DNA of 64,000 nt, taken from Apium graveolens (Eukaryota; Streptophyta; Magnoliopsida; Apiales; Apiaceae). How positions within the stretch are numbered: the stretch's first letter is position 1; the number at the start of each line of letters is the position of its first letter. The notes below the pieces were generated by a model. It did no database searches and was not told where the DNA came from. It worked only from the letters and a program-made list of their open reading frames with translations. The stretch spans positions 92,242,474 to 92,306,473 of the forward strand of contig NC_133648.1 of assembly GCF_009905375.1 (NCBI RefSeq), in the 5' to 3' direction. The position numbers were made by a program, and so were the translations under genes. Below are positions 10,993 through 23,776 of this stretch, one piece after another.

Positions 10993-13122
10993 GACACTAA
11001 AAGGTATACTGTGGGATATGGCTTAATTTATAAGGAAAATGTCATCATTGAAGAAGTTGCTCTAGTGGATGGACTCAAACACAATCTTTTGAGTGTAAGC
11101 CAACTATGTGACAAAGGCAACTCTGTAACCTTCAATTCTGAAGCCTGTGTTGTTATAAAGAAGAAGGACAACTGTGATGAAAGTGATGATGAAATTTATC
11201 AAGAAATAATTTCTAAGGAAAATGTAGAAAAATCAGTAACAACTGAAGCACAAGGTGCATCATCTGTTGAAAGACAAATTACATCATCCATCAAAAGGAA
11301 AAATTCAACATCCATTGAGCCATCAATAGGAGTTGAAAGTCATTTTAGATCACACACAGAAAGGACCCCAACCTCAAGTCAAAGATACACAAACTCAGGG
11401 GGAGTTTCTTCTAATCAAAACTCAGTCACACATCAAGACAACTTTGAGGCCTCTTCATAATCAACCATAACAAAGGAAATGGACTAGAGATCACCCATTT
11501 GAACTAATTATTGGTGATGCATCTTCAAGAGTGCAAAAAAGGAAAGAAACTGAAGATGAATGTCTATATAACAGCTTCATGTCAAAGGAAGAGCCAAAGA
11601 AGGTTAAAGAAGCTTTGTTGGATCCTGATTCGGTTTTAGCTATGCAAGAAGAGCTAAACTAATTTGAAAGGAATGGAGTATGGAAGCTGGTATCCAAACC
11701 AAAAGGCAAGAATTATATTGACACCAAATGGATAGTCAAAAACAAGATGGATGAGAATGGCATAGTCATATGGAATAAAGCCAGATTGGTTGCTAAAGGC
11801 TATTGTCAACATGAAGGGATAGATTTTGATGAAAATTTTGCTCTCAAGATTTTTCTAGCCTATGCAGCCCATGCCAATTTCAAAGTCTATCAAATGGATG
11901 TAAATAGTGCCTTTCTAAATGGAGATTTGGAGGAGGAAGTCTATGTCAGTCAACCTCCTGGTTTTGAAGATCCCAATTTTCCAGAATATATCTACTATCT
12001 TTTGAGAGCACTCTATGGTTTGAAGTAAGCACCTAGAGCCTGGTATGACACTCTGTCAAAATATCTTCTTGGAAAATCATTTCACAAGAGGTACTTTTGA
12101 CAAAACTCTTTTCTTTAGAAATGTTAATGGCTCTAGTGTACTTGTTCAAATTTATGTAGATGATATTATATTTGGCTCTACAGATGAGAAACTTTGTAAA
12201 ACGTTTTCCAAACTAATGCAAAGTATATATGAAATGAGCATGATGGGAGAACTAACTTACTTTATTGGTCTCCAAGTTAAGCAAGTTAATGATGGAATAT
12301 TCATTAGTCAAACCAAATACATTCATGATCTTTTAAAGAAGTTTGACTTAATTGATTGTACATCTGCAAAAACTCCCATGGCCATTGCCACTAAACTTGA
12401 AATAAACACAACTGAAAAGTCTGTAGATATTTCAAATTATAAAGGCATGGTAGGTTCACTTTTATATTTAACAGCCAGTAGGCTAGATATAATGTTTGCT
12501 ACTGGTCTTTGTGCTAGATTTCAAGCTCATCCTAGAGAATCTCATTTAGTAGCTATTAAGGGAATTTTCAGATATCTCAAAGGAACACCAAAACTTGGCA
12601 TTTGGTATCCTAGAGATTCTGGATTCGATCTAATTGGTTATTCAGATGCAGATTATGCCGGTTGTAGAATAGATAGAAAAAGTACAACATGAACTTATCA
12701 GTTTCTAGGAAACAAGCTAGTGTCCTGGTTTAGTAAGAAACAAAACTCAGTGTCTACTTTCACAGCTGAGGCTGAATACATTGCTGCTGGTAGCTGTTGC
12801 GCATATTCTATGGATGAAAAATCAGATATTGGATTATGGTCTACATGTGGACAAGATTCTAATTTTCTGTGACAACACAAGTGTCATTTCCATTACTGAA
12901 AATCCTGTACATCATTCATGGACAAAGCACATTGACATCAAGTACCATTTCATTCGAGAACATGTCATAAATGGTATTGTGGAACTTCATTTTGTTCCAA
13001 GTGAGCAGCAACTTGCAGACAACTTTAGCAAGCCACTTGATGAGTCAACTTTCACTAGGTTGGTAAGTGAGTTAGGTATGCTTAATTATCCTAAGTTATT
13101 TCGATGTCTAAGAAATTTGTAA
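10993..13122 (+). pseudogene. R3 pol remnant: protease tail, linker, RT, RNase H
   Basis: It begins in the segment after the protease active site (YTVGYGLIYKENVI, VALVDGLKHNLLSVSQLC), then jumps at about 11,175 straight into the acidic IN-RT linker (CDESDDEIYQE), so GAG-pre-integrase and all of integrase are deleted. A stop and frameshift lie at 11,458, and a Q-to-stop near 11,660. RT has an in-frame loss of the PVARLEAIR block (now [11 protein letters not shown], about 11,835), a stop at LYGLK*AP (12,026-12,028) shared with R7, and an intact [10 protein letters not shown]. RNase H is split by a stop near 12,690 and a frameshift near 12,795, and ends at 13,122. Confidence 0.85.
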
Positions 13123-13621
13123 TGCAACTAGAAATAAAGTTGACTTTTCCTAAAGAGATGAAATTTTGGCTAAGTCAAAATTTATATCTCGACGGATGTT
13201 CATTATCCGTTGAAAATGAATATCCGTTGAATTTCATTATCTATTGAAAATCAAATATTTTTCTGGGTACTCTATATCTCGATGGATAATTGCTTAATCT
13301 ATATCCGTTGAATTGCTTTAATCATAGCCTTTAATTCTATACATTATCCGTCAAATTTACTTATAGTATGTATGTATATGTCGATGGATAATCTTTAGAA
13401 TTTCTAAAATTTCCTTTATTTATTTTAAACGACTATTTTTGGCAATTTTCATTGAGTACATTATTGTACTTTTAATTTTTTATTTATTAATTTCTGAGAA
13501 AGTATAAAAGCCCCTTTCAATTTTTCATTTTACTTTTATTTATCTCATTGTCATCAAAGAAATTTTTACTCTCTTCATCTCCGAAAACCCTCTTTCTCTT
13601 TAACTGCTTTCAATCATAAAA
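13123..13621 (+). promoter_or_regulatory. R3 pol-ORF3 spacer with motif hairpin and internal TATA box
   Basis: This non-coding spacer holds at least six motif copies between 13,189 and 13,395. One is an inverted pair, TCGACGGAT (13,189-13,197), loop GTTCATT, ATCCGTTGA (13,205-13,213). A TATA box (GTATAAAAG, 13,502-13,510) lies 119 bp ahead of the ORF3 ATG, followed by a CT-rich leader (TCATCT, CTCTTT). R2 and R7 keep the same order. It is probably a promoter for ORF3. Confidence 0.55.
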
Positions 13622-13737
13622 ATGGCACCTGTAGTCAAGATTATTTCTCAGTCTGGATTAGTCTATGAGAAGAACAACTTCGTGGCACTGGTGGACAAGA
13701 ACATTCCTGCTTCTGAGGACTATCACAAGATGATGGA
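13622..13737 (+). pseudogene. R3 ORF3, first 38 codons, cut by R4
   Basis: It starts ATGGCACCTGTAG (MAPVVKIISQSGLVYEKNNF) and runs to YHKMMD, where R4 is inserted. The frame resumes at 32,622 with FIRNCKLSYAML. R7 has the uninterrupted sequence (YHKMMDFIKNCKLSYAML), which shows the join directly. Confidence 0.85.
13733..13737. repeat. R4 target-site duplication ATGGA
   Basis: ATGGA precedes the R4 TG end at 13,733-13,737 and follows its CA end at 32,617-32,621. The uninterrupted R7 homologue has a single ATGGA at this spot. Confidence 0.95.
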
Positions 13738-16400
13738 TGTAATATTCCGTATTTTTAGAATTATTATAATTATTATTTGAATATATATATGTGCTTTTAT
13801 GATTTTAGAAGGAATAAAATTGTGGATATTTTATTCATGTTTGACGAGTTTGTGTTATGAAATGGTAATGTGCTAATTTTTAAGTGTTATATCGATCCTT
13901 GTTAATTTCTGAAAATATTTACTTAAATGTATTATTTTCAAAAGTTATTTGAAAGCCGATCTTATTGATACCCGTAAATTGAAATTGTTTTGAAATATCC
14001 GGGAAATATTGTGCAATTAGTTTTATCAATAAATAATTATTATGTGATATTATAGGAATTTTGATGAATTATCTAATGATTGATATTTATATTTGGGTGT
14101 GTATATGTGATAAAGTGTAAGTATCTTTGATTTTTAATATGTCCAGAATAAAGTATAGATAATTATGGTATTTTTATGGTAATTTTTGGATTGTTATATG
14201 ATTTTATAAGGATTTATTGATTTATTAATTATTTTCTGAGTAATTACAAAATTATTTTATAAAGCCGGGAATCATCCAACTTCAACTATTTTTACATTTT
14301 TACAACCCGAAACTCTTCCGAAAATTCTTTCCTAACCTAATCTGGTAATTCTGGACATTTTCCGTGTATTAACTTTTTTAATCCAGAGTACGGTTTGACT
14401 CGTGCGCGTCTCGGTGCAAAATTTTAGACACGATAATCATTTCGGTAGATCAATAAAACCCATATTCTCGAGAGACGGGATTATTTTTACATTATTTTCT
14501 CATAGGGGTGTTTTATAAGAAGTTCGGTTTTGATAATTATCCAAATTTGGTATTAAATTATATCGTTTTTATAGTTACTTAGCGGCTAAGTAATCTATTT
14601 TTGGATCCGATATATAAGTGTAAATTCAGTATTAAATTCCGAAATGTTTCAAAAATCGTGAAACTTGTATTTTATTAGTATTTGAATATTTCGAGAATTT
14701 TAAAATTATTTCAAAAAAAATTCGGGTTATATTTACCCGCACGTTTGTTCGTTAAATCCTAAAATGCGGATATGACGCGTGATTTATAAATGTTTTAAAA
14801 ACTTATGAAAATTTAATTTTATTTGTTTTTAAATATTCCAAGAATTTTAGAAGTATTTCGGTTTCATAAAAATTATCGGATAGGGCCCCTATCGGGACGT
14901 CAAACCCCACAAAAATTGTATTTTCATTTTTATAAAATCGTGGGACTTTCAAATATATTATATTTTTACATTTTTAAAATATTCGGATTTTTTAGGAAAT
15001 TTTGGTATAAATTTTATATTTATTAGATTAAATATATTTATTCCCCCTAATTATTAATTTTGGGCTAATTGTTTAAATGTTGTACTGATTTTTAGTTTTA
15101 AAAAAAAAAGCGTGCAAGCAAACCTACCCAGCCCCCCCCCACCCCCCTTATTTGTTTACCCGCACCCACCCCCTTCCCATTTTGTTTTTGCCCCCTCCTG
15201 TTCCCTTATCCCTCTTCTCTCTGTCTCTCCTGTCTATCGTATATTTATATATTTTTAATTTTCAAAAATTCATATCTTACAAACCGTTTGTCCAAATTTC
15301 AATTGTTATATATATAAACGATCAGCGCTTCGATACCTACGCAAAGGTATATATATTTCAAGGTTTTGAGAAAAAAATTGCGGAGTGTATTTTCTGTTTT
15401 AATTTATTTTCGGGGCATAGAAAAGGAGTTTGACGGTGTTGATTACTCCATATGGCATCTCAGCGTGTATATGTCTAGGGCTATTAATTTTGAATTTTGC
15501 TGGAGATATTTTCCGGACATCAGATATTCTCTTCGGGGTGATCATAATTTATTTTGGATAACGATTCCGAAATTCCGCCTTCGTACTTGTGTATATTATA
15601 GCATGTTAGTGTTTATATATTTATTTCATAATTTTTAGAAATTGTTGGAGAAATCACTTTTGGTCCGAGTTTTGGTTCAGGTGGTGGTGTTTTTCATTTC
15701 TCGCGTGTTTATAGGTGCAAATATAAATTATTGTATGTTTTATATTTATAAATTTGACTAGAGTATAATTGGATTGTATTATTTGGGATTGATATTGAGG
15801 GGTTATGACCCCAGGAAAAGTTCGTTTTACAAAGACGTTATTTTGAATTTTTTTCTAAAATATTTATTTTGATTTCAAATTATTATCTTTTATTATTTTC
15901 GAAACTCATAATTTGATTCAATTATTTATAATTTGTTTTGATTTATTCTTATTTTATTTATAATAAATAGACCGTTTGTCCGTTTAATACAAAACGAACG
16001 TGCCTAGACTCAGAAAAATATTTTGCTTTCATTAAAAATACTTTCGAGACCCAAATTCTTTTTTATAAGGACACTTGTTTTAAGAGTCGATCTGAGTCGA
16101 TTATTGATCGATAATCGTATTTTTGACCCGATTTCAGTTTTAAACATACCGAGTTGAACCTTTTGACGAACCGAGGTATGTGTTATATGAATTATGTGAT
16201 ATGTGGATTATGTGTTTATATGTTATGTGAATTACGTCTGTACGTGGGTCAAGAGTCTTGTGTTTGACTGTTTTCCTTATGTGTGGGCTATCGTATGGGT
16301 AGAGGATAGGATTTTGACGCGCAGTTCGTCGAGTAATTATCGTTTAGATGATTAAAATTATATCTTTTAATTATAGATACGGATCATTCATGTTGATCAG

Positions 16401-16405
16401 GATAA
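16401..16405. repeat. R5 target-site duplication GATAA
   Basis: GATAA flanks R5 at 16,401-16,405 and 25,313-25,317. The empty-site sequence is preserved in the R4 3' LTR near 30,915 with a single GATAA. Confidence 0.95.
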
Positions 16406-17940
16406 TGTTGGGTTTCGAAGGCATAAAACGCAGCGGATAAACGTAAATAAAACAAAAATTTCGAAACCCAAAAATAGGATCCATGTATAATTATGGGCAG
16501 ATTATGGAGATAACGAATCATACCTTTCAAGAGCTTAACTTTCACGAACTCAATGGAGATCCTAGCTATCACGCTTTGTGTCTACCTCTCGGAGAAACAC
16601 CTCTATGGTATCCACACGAGCACCTCCAAGAACGTCTCACGAACTTGACTACGAAATGGATGTACTAGCCTCCTTCTTGACGATCTGAATTGCCTCTGCC
16701 TCTCTTTGCTGCTAGGGTTTTCTCAAAAACGTACAAGCCTCTTTAACCTATCATTATGTATTTATAATGGCTGATTAAAATGGCCCATAACAGCAAAGCC
16801 CAACCCTAGTAGGTATTGGATTAAATAATAAAAACGAATTTCTATTATTTAATTAATAACTAAGTCATACTTAATTATTATAGGCAAAAAACATTCCTTT
16901 TAATTCGAATTTATATTATCTCAATTAAGTCTTACTTAATTATAATAAAATTCAAATAATCATCAATTAATTTAAATCCATAATTTAAATTAACTATTCC
17001 ATTAAGTGCTCTATTTGTGCGACCCTATAGGCTATTATTTAATTGGGAATAATTTTATTCTCTAATAAAATTATAAACAATGAGCGGTATCTAGTAATAC
17101 ATCATTGTTACCCAATTAAACAATAATTAAATCATGATTAGATAAAACCTTTCGTGATTAATGTTTTTTCGTGTAATATTATCCCTTTAACCATACATAT
17201 TATAGATTAAACTCGAGGCATGTATTTAGTCATCCTCTTCAACATTTAATCCGGGTTTACTTGATCCATGAGTAGATTATCGAGACAAATTATTATTTGA
17301 GCATGGCCATTCTTTTATAATCTCACTCAATCAAGAGGCCAATAATATCTCTCCTAATTATAGGAGGGTTAAATCCTTTATCTATCATTCATATTTCTCA
17401 TACGACTCATGATATACCCGATGTCCACTTTTATCATCACCCGATCAAAAGTAACTTTTAATGTAGTCAAAGTATATTAATCCTCGTATAGAAATATAAT
17501 GATTTCAAGTCAAAGGATCGTTACACCATTATCACCGTGAGTCTTTCTTATGACTTTATTAAACATGAAGAATCTCACTGTGGATCTGTCCAGTACCATG
17601 TACTCTCACATGTACCTATGTATTGACTTTAGTCTCCCCATACTTATAACCAATAAGATGTGGTTATCTTGTCAAACAACATACTAGTCTATCTATGTAT
17701 TATTATTGTCCTATATAATAATACTCGACTAGGGACCTTTAAGAATATGATATATTATATAATCTCAAGTTCAAGTCATGTACTTAAACTATACAATTTG
17801 TATCATGATTCTAAGGACATTTATTATGCTAACAAAATATCGCAGTAATTAAGGTCATAATAAATACATTTATTGAATGATCAACTGACATAAAGATTAT
17901 AAAAGAATAATGTATTGCCTCTAGGGCACCTACACTAACA
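16406..17940 (-). mobile_element. R5 3' LTR
   Basis: This 1,535-bp LTR reads TGTTAGTGTAGGTGCC to CGAAACCCAACA on the element strand. It aligns end to end with 23,777-25,312, with scattered substitutions such as GCAGCGG against GCCGCAG near the terminus. Confidence 0.9.
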
Positions 17941-17955
17941 ATCTCCCACTTGCAC
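17941..17955 (-). other. R5 polypurine tract
   Basis: On the element strand GTGCAAGTGGGAGAT directly precedes the 3' LTR, the expected plus-strand priming tract. Confidence 0.75.
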
Positions 17956-18031
17956 TAGAGCCAATCACCCATATATCTAATACCCATGGAACTAGTGTAA
18001 CCATCGTGCTTCTGCTGCGACAAGCCTTTGG

Positions 18032-19306
18032 TCAGTGGGTCTGCAATGTTATCATTTGTGTGCACTTTACATATGTGTATATCACCCTTTCATTAATCTC
18101 TCGAATAAGGTGAAATCTCCTGAGTATATGTTTAGCCCGGGAGTGTGATCTAGGTTCTTTAGCCTGTGCAATGGCTCCATTATTATTGCAGTATAGATAA
18201 ATGGGATCTGCGATCGATGGAACCACTCCCAAATCAGAAATGAACTTTCGAATCCAAACGGCCTCCTTAGCTGCTTCACAAGCTGCAATGTACTCAGCCT
18301 CCATTGTAGAATCAACTACTATTTCTTTCTTTGAACTCTTCCAGCTTACAGCACCTCCGTTTAGACAAAACACAAAACCAGACTCTGATACAGTATCTTC
18401 TCTGTCTGTTTGGAAACTTGCATCGGTGTAACCTTTTACAACGAGTTTCTCTTCTCCTCCATACACCAAGAATGAATCTTTATTTCTTTTCAGGTACTTA
18501 AGAATATTCTTAACTGCCGTCCAATGACCTTCACCCGGATTAGACTGGTATCTGCTCGTCATGCTCAAAGCATACGAGACATCTGGGCGAGTACATACCA
18601 TTGCATACATGATAGATCCAATTGCTGAAGCATATTGAACTTTATTCATGTGGTCCTTCTCATCCAATGATTTCGGATACTGGTCCTTAGAGATCGTTAT
18701 CCCTTGAGACACGGGGACATATCCCCTTTTTGCATTTTGCATTCCAAAACGATGCAAAACCTTATCAATGTATGTGCTTTGACTTAGACCGATCATCCTT
18801 CTAGATCTTTCTCTATAGATCCTCATTCCTAGAATGTAGGATGCCTCTCCTAAGTCTTTAATGGAGAAATTGCTCCCTAACCAAGTCTTAACAGCCTTTA
18901 GAGAAGGTATGTCATTCCCCATTAGTAGTATATCATCAACATATATTACTATGAATGCCACATAGCTCCCACTAACCTTCTTGTAAACACACGGTTCATC
19001 TTCGTTTTGAACAAAGCTATACTCTGTGACTATTTCATCAAAACAGATATTCCATCTCCTAGAGGATTGCTTCAATCCATAAATGGATCGACGCAATTTA
19101 CATACCTTGCCAGCATTCCTTGGATCGACAAAACCCTCAGGTTGTGTCATGTACACATCCTCTTCAAGGCTTCCATTAAGGAAGGCTGTTTTGACATCCA
19201 TTTGCTAGATTTCATAATCATGGAATGCTGCAATGGCAAGTAAAATCCTTATAGACTTGACCATAGCCACTGGTGAGAAAGTTTCATCATAGTCAATACC
19301 ATGAAT
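18032..19306 (-). pseudogene. R5 RT and RNase H
   Basis: This is the Copia RT_2-type reverse transcriptase followed by RNase H. From the right: GIDYDETFSPVA, a W-to-stop (TAG, near 19,206) before QMDVKTAFLNGSLEEDV, IYGLKQSSRRW, the catalytic FIVIYVDDILLMGND (about 18,920-18,960), ASYILGMRI, and TRPDVSYALS. RNase H follows with GYTDASFQTD, STMEAEYIAACEAAKEA, LYCNNNGAIAQAKEPRSHSRAKHI and the end near 18,032. The frame continues from the segment to its right through TAA at 19,307-19,309, so only nonsense changes break it here. The catalytic residues are intact. Confidence 0.9.
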
Positions 19307-20173
19307 TTATTTGAAACCTTTTGCAACCAGCCTAGCTTTATAGGTCTGAACATTTCCATCCATGCCCTTTTTCTTCTTAAAAACCCATTTGCACCCTATG
19401 GGTTTTACCCCTTCAGGTGGATCAACCAAAGTCCATACTTGGTTTTCATACATGGAATCTATCTCGGATTTCATGGCTTCAAGCCATCTCTTAGAGTCTG
19501 GACTGTTCATAGCATCTTGGTATGTGAGAGGCTCATCTTCATCTATGAGCATCAAATCACCACACTGAGTCATGAGAAATCCATATCTCTCTGGCTCATG
19601 GCGAAATCTACCAGATCTATGAACAACCTGTGTTTGTTGAGCATTATCATTATTCTGCTCTTGTTCCACTTCAGGTTCAATGCTATTTTGCGGTTCTCGA
19701 TCTTCATCGAGATCTATAGTTCTCCCACTATTTCTTTTGGAAACAAAATCTCTTTCCATGAAGACAGCATCTCGAGCAATAAACACTTTCTGCTCAGAAG
19801 GACTATAAAAATAATACGCCTTTATTTCATTAGGGTATCCTACAAAAATGCACTCTTCGGATTTAGGTCCAAGCTTGTCAGATTCTTGACGTTTCACAAA
19901 CGCCTTACATCCCCAAACTTTCATAAAGTTCATGCCTGACCGTTTCTCCTTCCATATCTCATATGGAGTCTTTTGAACCTTCTTAGTAGGAACACGGTTA
20001 AGTGTGAAAGCCGTTGTTTCTAGAGCGTAACCCCAGAAACTAATTGGAAGATCTGCATGACTCATCATCGATCGCACCATGTCCAACAAGGTACAATTTC
20101 TCCTCTCTGAAACTCCATTCCATTGAGGTGTTCCTGGCGGAGTGAGTTGTGATACAATACCACACTCTTTCAA
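19307..20173 (-). pseudogene. R5 integrase core C-half, linker and RT start
   Basis: It starts inside the integrase catalytic domain (KECGIVSQLTPPGTPQWNGV, followed by SERRNCTLLDMVRSMM), so the catalytic Glu region is present. It continues through FWGYALETTAFTLNRVP, WGCKAFVKRQ, IFVGYPNE, a Glu/Asn/Gln-rich linker, and the RT entry ([38 protein letters not shown]). It stops at TAA 19,307-19,309. The frame is shifted relative to the upstream half by a small deletion near 20,200, next to an Arg-to-TGA change. Confidence 0.9.
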
Positions 20174-21030
20174 ATACTCTCTAAATTCGGTGCTTATTAT
20201 TCACCCCCACGATCGGATCATAAGATCTTAATACTTGCATCTCTGCCAATTTGCTTCTCTACTTCAACCTTGTATTCTTTAAATTTTTCAAAAGAATTGG
20301 ATTTGTTCTTCATAAGATATACATATCCATATCTACTGAAATCATCAGTAAATGTTATGAAGTAGTAGTAGCCTCCTCTAGCCATTACACGCATTGGGCC
20401 ACATACATCACTATGTATTAGCTCCAGACGTTTAGTGGCCCGTTGACCCTTACCAGTGAAAGGAGCTTTAGTCATCTTACCAAGCAAACAAGATTCACAT
20501 TCTTGGTATGATTCAAAATCAAACTTATCCAAGTATCCATCCTTATGTAATTTGGATATGCGTTTCTCATTTATGTGGCCTAGACGACAATGCCAGAGGT
20601 ATGTTTGATTTGAGTCATTCATTTTAAGTCGTTTGTTTTCTATATTACAGACAGGGTTATCTAAATCAAGAACATATAAACCATTAAATAAATACGCAAC
20701 ACCATAGGTTAAATCATTCAAAGCAAAAGAGCAACTGTTGTTCTTTATTGTAAACGAAAAACCTTTCTTGTCCAAACAAGAAACAGAAATAATGTTTCTG
20801 CGAATCGCAGGCACGTAAAAACAGTTTTCTATTTCTAAAACAAGCCCAGAGGGCATAGATAAATAATAAGTCCCTACAGCTAAAGCAACAACTTTTGCTC
20901 CATTGCCTACTCTTAGGTCCACTTCTCCCTTAGCCAAAGTTCTACTTCTCTGTAGGCCCTGCACATTTATACAAATGTGAGAAGCACATCCAGTATCAAA
21001 TACCCAAGATGTAGAAATAGATAAATTGAC
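20174..21030 (-). pseudogene. R5 protease, GAG-pre-integrase and integrase N-half
   Basis: The protease active site is WVFDTGCASHI near 20,985-21,020. GAG-pre-integrase with the zinc-binding HHCC follows (WHCRLGHINEKRISKLH, then CESCLLGKM, about 20,480-20,600). The integrase catalytic start follows (LIHSDVCGPM, TFTDDFSRYGYVYLM). The segment ends at SIKIL then TGA (20,218-20,220) where SDRGGE, the next conserved block, should follow in frame. The frame is continuous with gag apart from TAA at 21,031-21,033. The catalytic Asp residues are visible. Confidence 0.9.
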
Positions 21031-21912
21031 TTATATAACATAAATACCTGATCCAAAAATCTTAACTGCTTTCTTTTTCTTCAGATCCTCCAAGTAAATT
21101 GGACAGTTTCTCTTCCAGTGACCATCTTTCTTACAGTAGTGACATTCACCCTTGGCCACACCACCTTTAGGCTTTAAAACCTGTTTGGGACCTGACTTTG
21201 GCTTGGGTGTAGAATCAGATCCAATCTTCTTCTTACCCTTTCATTTGCCCTTCCCTTTGGCCTTACCTTTATTTCCCACCATCAGTATGGGAGCAGGTTC
21301 AGCTGTCTTCATGTTAGTCTCATATGTTCTCAACATATGCAACAATTCAGTAGGTGTTTTGTCAAATTCATTCATATTGTAGTTCACAACAAACTGAGTG
21401 AATTTGTTGTTCAAAGAATTCATGATTAGGTCAATACCAGTTTCCGGACCAATCGGGAAACCCAAAGTTTCAAGGTACTCAATGTAACCAATCATCTTCA
21501 GAACATGTGGGCCAACTGGTTCACTCGCCCCTTGTTTGCAATTAAAAAGTGACTTACTCGTGTTGAACATTTCTTGACGAGTTTGGCTTGCAAACATGCT
21601 TTGCAAATGCTCATTGATAGTATATGCATCCATATGCACATGCTGTCTTTGAAGCTCAGCACTCATAGTTGCCAACATAAGACATGCAACATCATTTGCA
21701 TCATTCTCATCCCTTGTGCGTTCTGCTCGTTCATCAGTAGTAGCACCCTCAGGAAGGGGGCCTGGAGGAGGAATATCAATGACATGAAGCTTGCGCTCCT
21801 GCCTGAGGACAATCCTCAAATTTCTCTGCCAGTCTAGGAAGTTGTTTCCTCCTGTCAGCTTGTCCTTCTCAAGGACTGAACGTATGGATACTGTGTTTGT
21901 GTTGTTTGCCAT
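21031..21912 (-). pseudogene. R5 gag
   Basis: The start is ATG at 21,910-21,912 (MANNTNTVSIRSVLEKDKL). It is followed by a Copia capsid-type domain (NFLDWQRNLRIVLRQERKL, LMNSLNNKFTQFVVNYNMN) and a Lys/Gly-rich tail. A TGA at 21,241-21,243 truncates it after 223 residues. The same frame continues with a CCHC knuckle CHYCKKDGHWKRNC (about 21,103-21,144) and stops again at TAA 21,031-21,033 just before the protease. Gag and pol seem to have formed one frame originally. Confidence 0.9.
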
Positions 21913-23762
21913 TACTCAGTATCTACAATAATAAAAGTGCAAAATAAACATTAGATTGTCTGAGTTAAAATTTTATGTTCATATGATTATGATATATTCA
22001 TAATATATCTCCCACTATTTTTTTATCAAATTAATAGCCCTAACTATTAATTCGGAAAGTATATCCCATAAATCTTTCTAGTGAGCCAAGATCCATATTT
22101 CGTCATGTTCTAAGTCAACCACTGGTATCCTTAAAACATGATTATTTAGGTAGACAACAGTTATCAATTATATCATATATAATTCTTGGATAATTTGGTG
22201 AACAACAATTGATCTTATCTATCTAATAGATTTTTAACCAAACTCTATGCTTCTAAGTTCATAATAGTTGAATATAACCGTTTATATTCACCTTATTATG
22301 ATGACTCAGTTAAGTTAGACCCAATGATACAACGTCCGAATATAACCGTTTATATTCGTCGCATTTCACCATGATAGATAGGAGTCCCCTGCCACTGACA
22401 GCCCTTCCCCTTATCGATCTAGGATTTAATGAGTGTTTATTCATTGGAAAGCATCTGATTAAAACTTAATATTTTTACTTAGGGATTTTTAATTTAGAAC
22501 GATCATGATCCCATCATAAAGAGATTCCCAATTTTTCCTTGAATAAAATACTTCAAATCAATACTCGTCAATGGTTTGATTTCCAGGTAGTGGAGGAGTC
22601 ACATCGGTCTCGCTTAAAACCCACAACCTTACAAGTTCTATGAACCCGTTCTTCACAAAATCGCCCCATGTCAGAAATAAAGAAAATTCGTATCTTATTC
22701 CGTGTTTCATAAACACGAGAATCTCATGATCGTTTGTTAATTTTAAATCTTGAGTCGTTACAGATTTTATCTTGTTTAAAGGCATGGCATGGGTGATGTA
22801 TCTAATACATACATGCATCATTAATCTAATTAAAACATGCATTTTCTACTCTACACATACTATTTATACATCATATGAAAAGTGCGTAAAGTAAACGTGC
22901 AATAGTTATGGCCCAATCCTATGTGATCTTTTCAGGCTAATAAAAAGATCAAGGTCGGTCTATGGTGTAAAAATAACTATTACATATGTCTTCTCTCTTG
23001 CTTCCATTGTCTCCTTGGCCTCCATAGGATGCCTCATCTTTCCCTTGTCCTTCTTGGATGTTACATTAAGAATTATACTAATGAACTTACAAAAGAACTC
23101 GAGTTACATTCGAGATAAAACAACTACAAATAGAAAACGACATGCAAGTCGTATTTATTACAAACCAAAAGAATAAACCATTACAACTAAGGTCTTAAGG
23201 CCATAACTATGCACCATGCTCAAGTAACCATTAAAGAACATGATAGATCATATAAAGATGACATACTATTTATCACTTATCATGATCCAATCAAGAATAA
23301 TAAATAACTAAAGCATATGTCATAAGCACAAATTAAAAACGAAACCCTAAGCACGCGGATCGACCTCCGCGGTGAGGTCGCTGGGGGGTTCGGGGGGGGG
23401 GGGGCAGCGAGCCCCCGATGGCGGAAATTTTTGCAAAATCAAGTATCAGAATACTAGCAAAACATGTATCAGAATACTATTCCAGAAGCATGTATCAGTA
23501 TACACACGATCCATATCCCAGTTACCAAAAACATGTATCAGTATACATATTTTAAGAGATCGCATACATATGAGTTATGGCAGATCTTAAACATACTAGT
23601 ATCATCATATAGATCATTAACAGATTCATCATATCATTCATATAACATAACTGTTATCATGGCAGACTCATATAACATAACTGTTATCATGGCAGACTCA
23701 TCACACATGCATATTTGTAAAAATACAGTAAACATGTAACCAAATCAGCCCCTTATACACGT
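21913..23762 (-). other. R5 untranslated leader
   Basis: This is about 1.85 kb of non-coding DNA between primer site and gag. It holds two copies of the palindrome-like GAATATAACCGTTTATATTC (22,270-22,289 and 22,338-22,357), each an 8-bp stem with a 4-nt loop; a 13-base G run on the plus strand with a second G6 run (23,383-23,404); recurring ACATGTATCAG-type units (23,460-23,550); and a 31-bp tandem duplication at 23,636-23,700. No convincing gene is present. Confidence 0.75.
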
Positions 23763-23776
23763 AGCTCTGATGCCAT
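23763..23776 (-). other. R5 primer-binding site
   Basis: On the element strand ATGGCATCAGAGCT follows the 5' LTR. It differs at one base (TGGCATC, not TGGTATC) from the initiator-Met type site of the other elements. Confidence 0.75.

Noticed and set aside
19301..19939. A 212-residue plus-strand frame opposite R5 pol
   Set aside because: It is antisense to conserved integrase/RT coding sequence, so it is a shadow frame.
23341..23349. Telomere-type AAACCCTAA
   Set aside because: It is a single copy, with no array.
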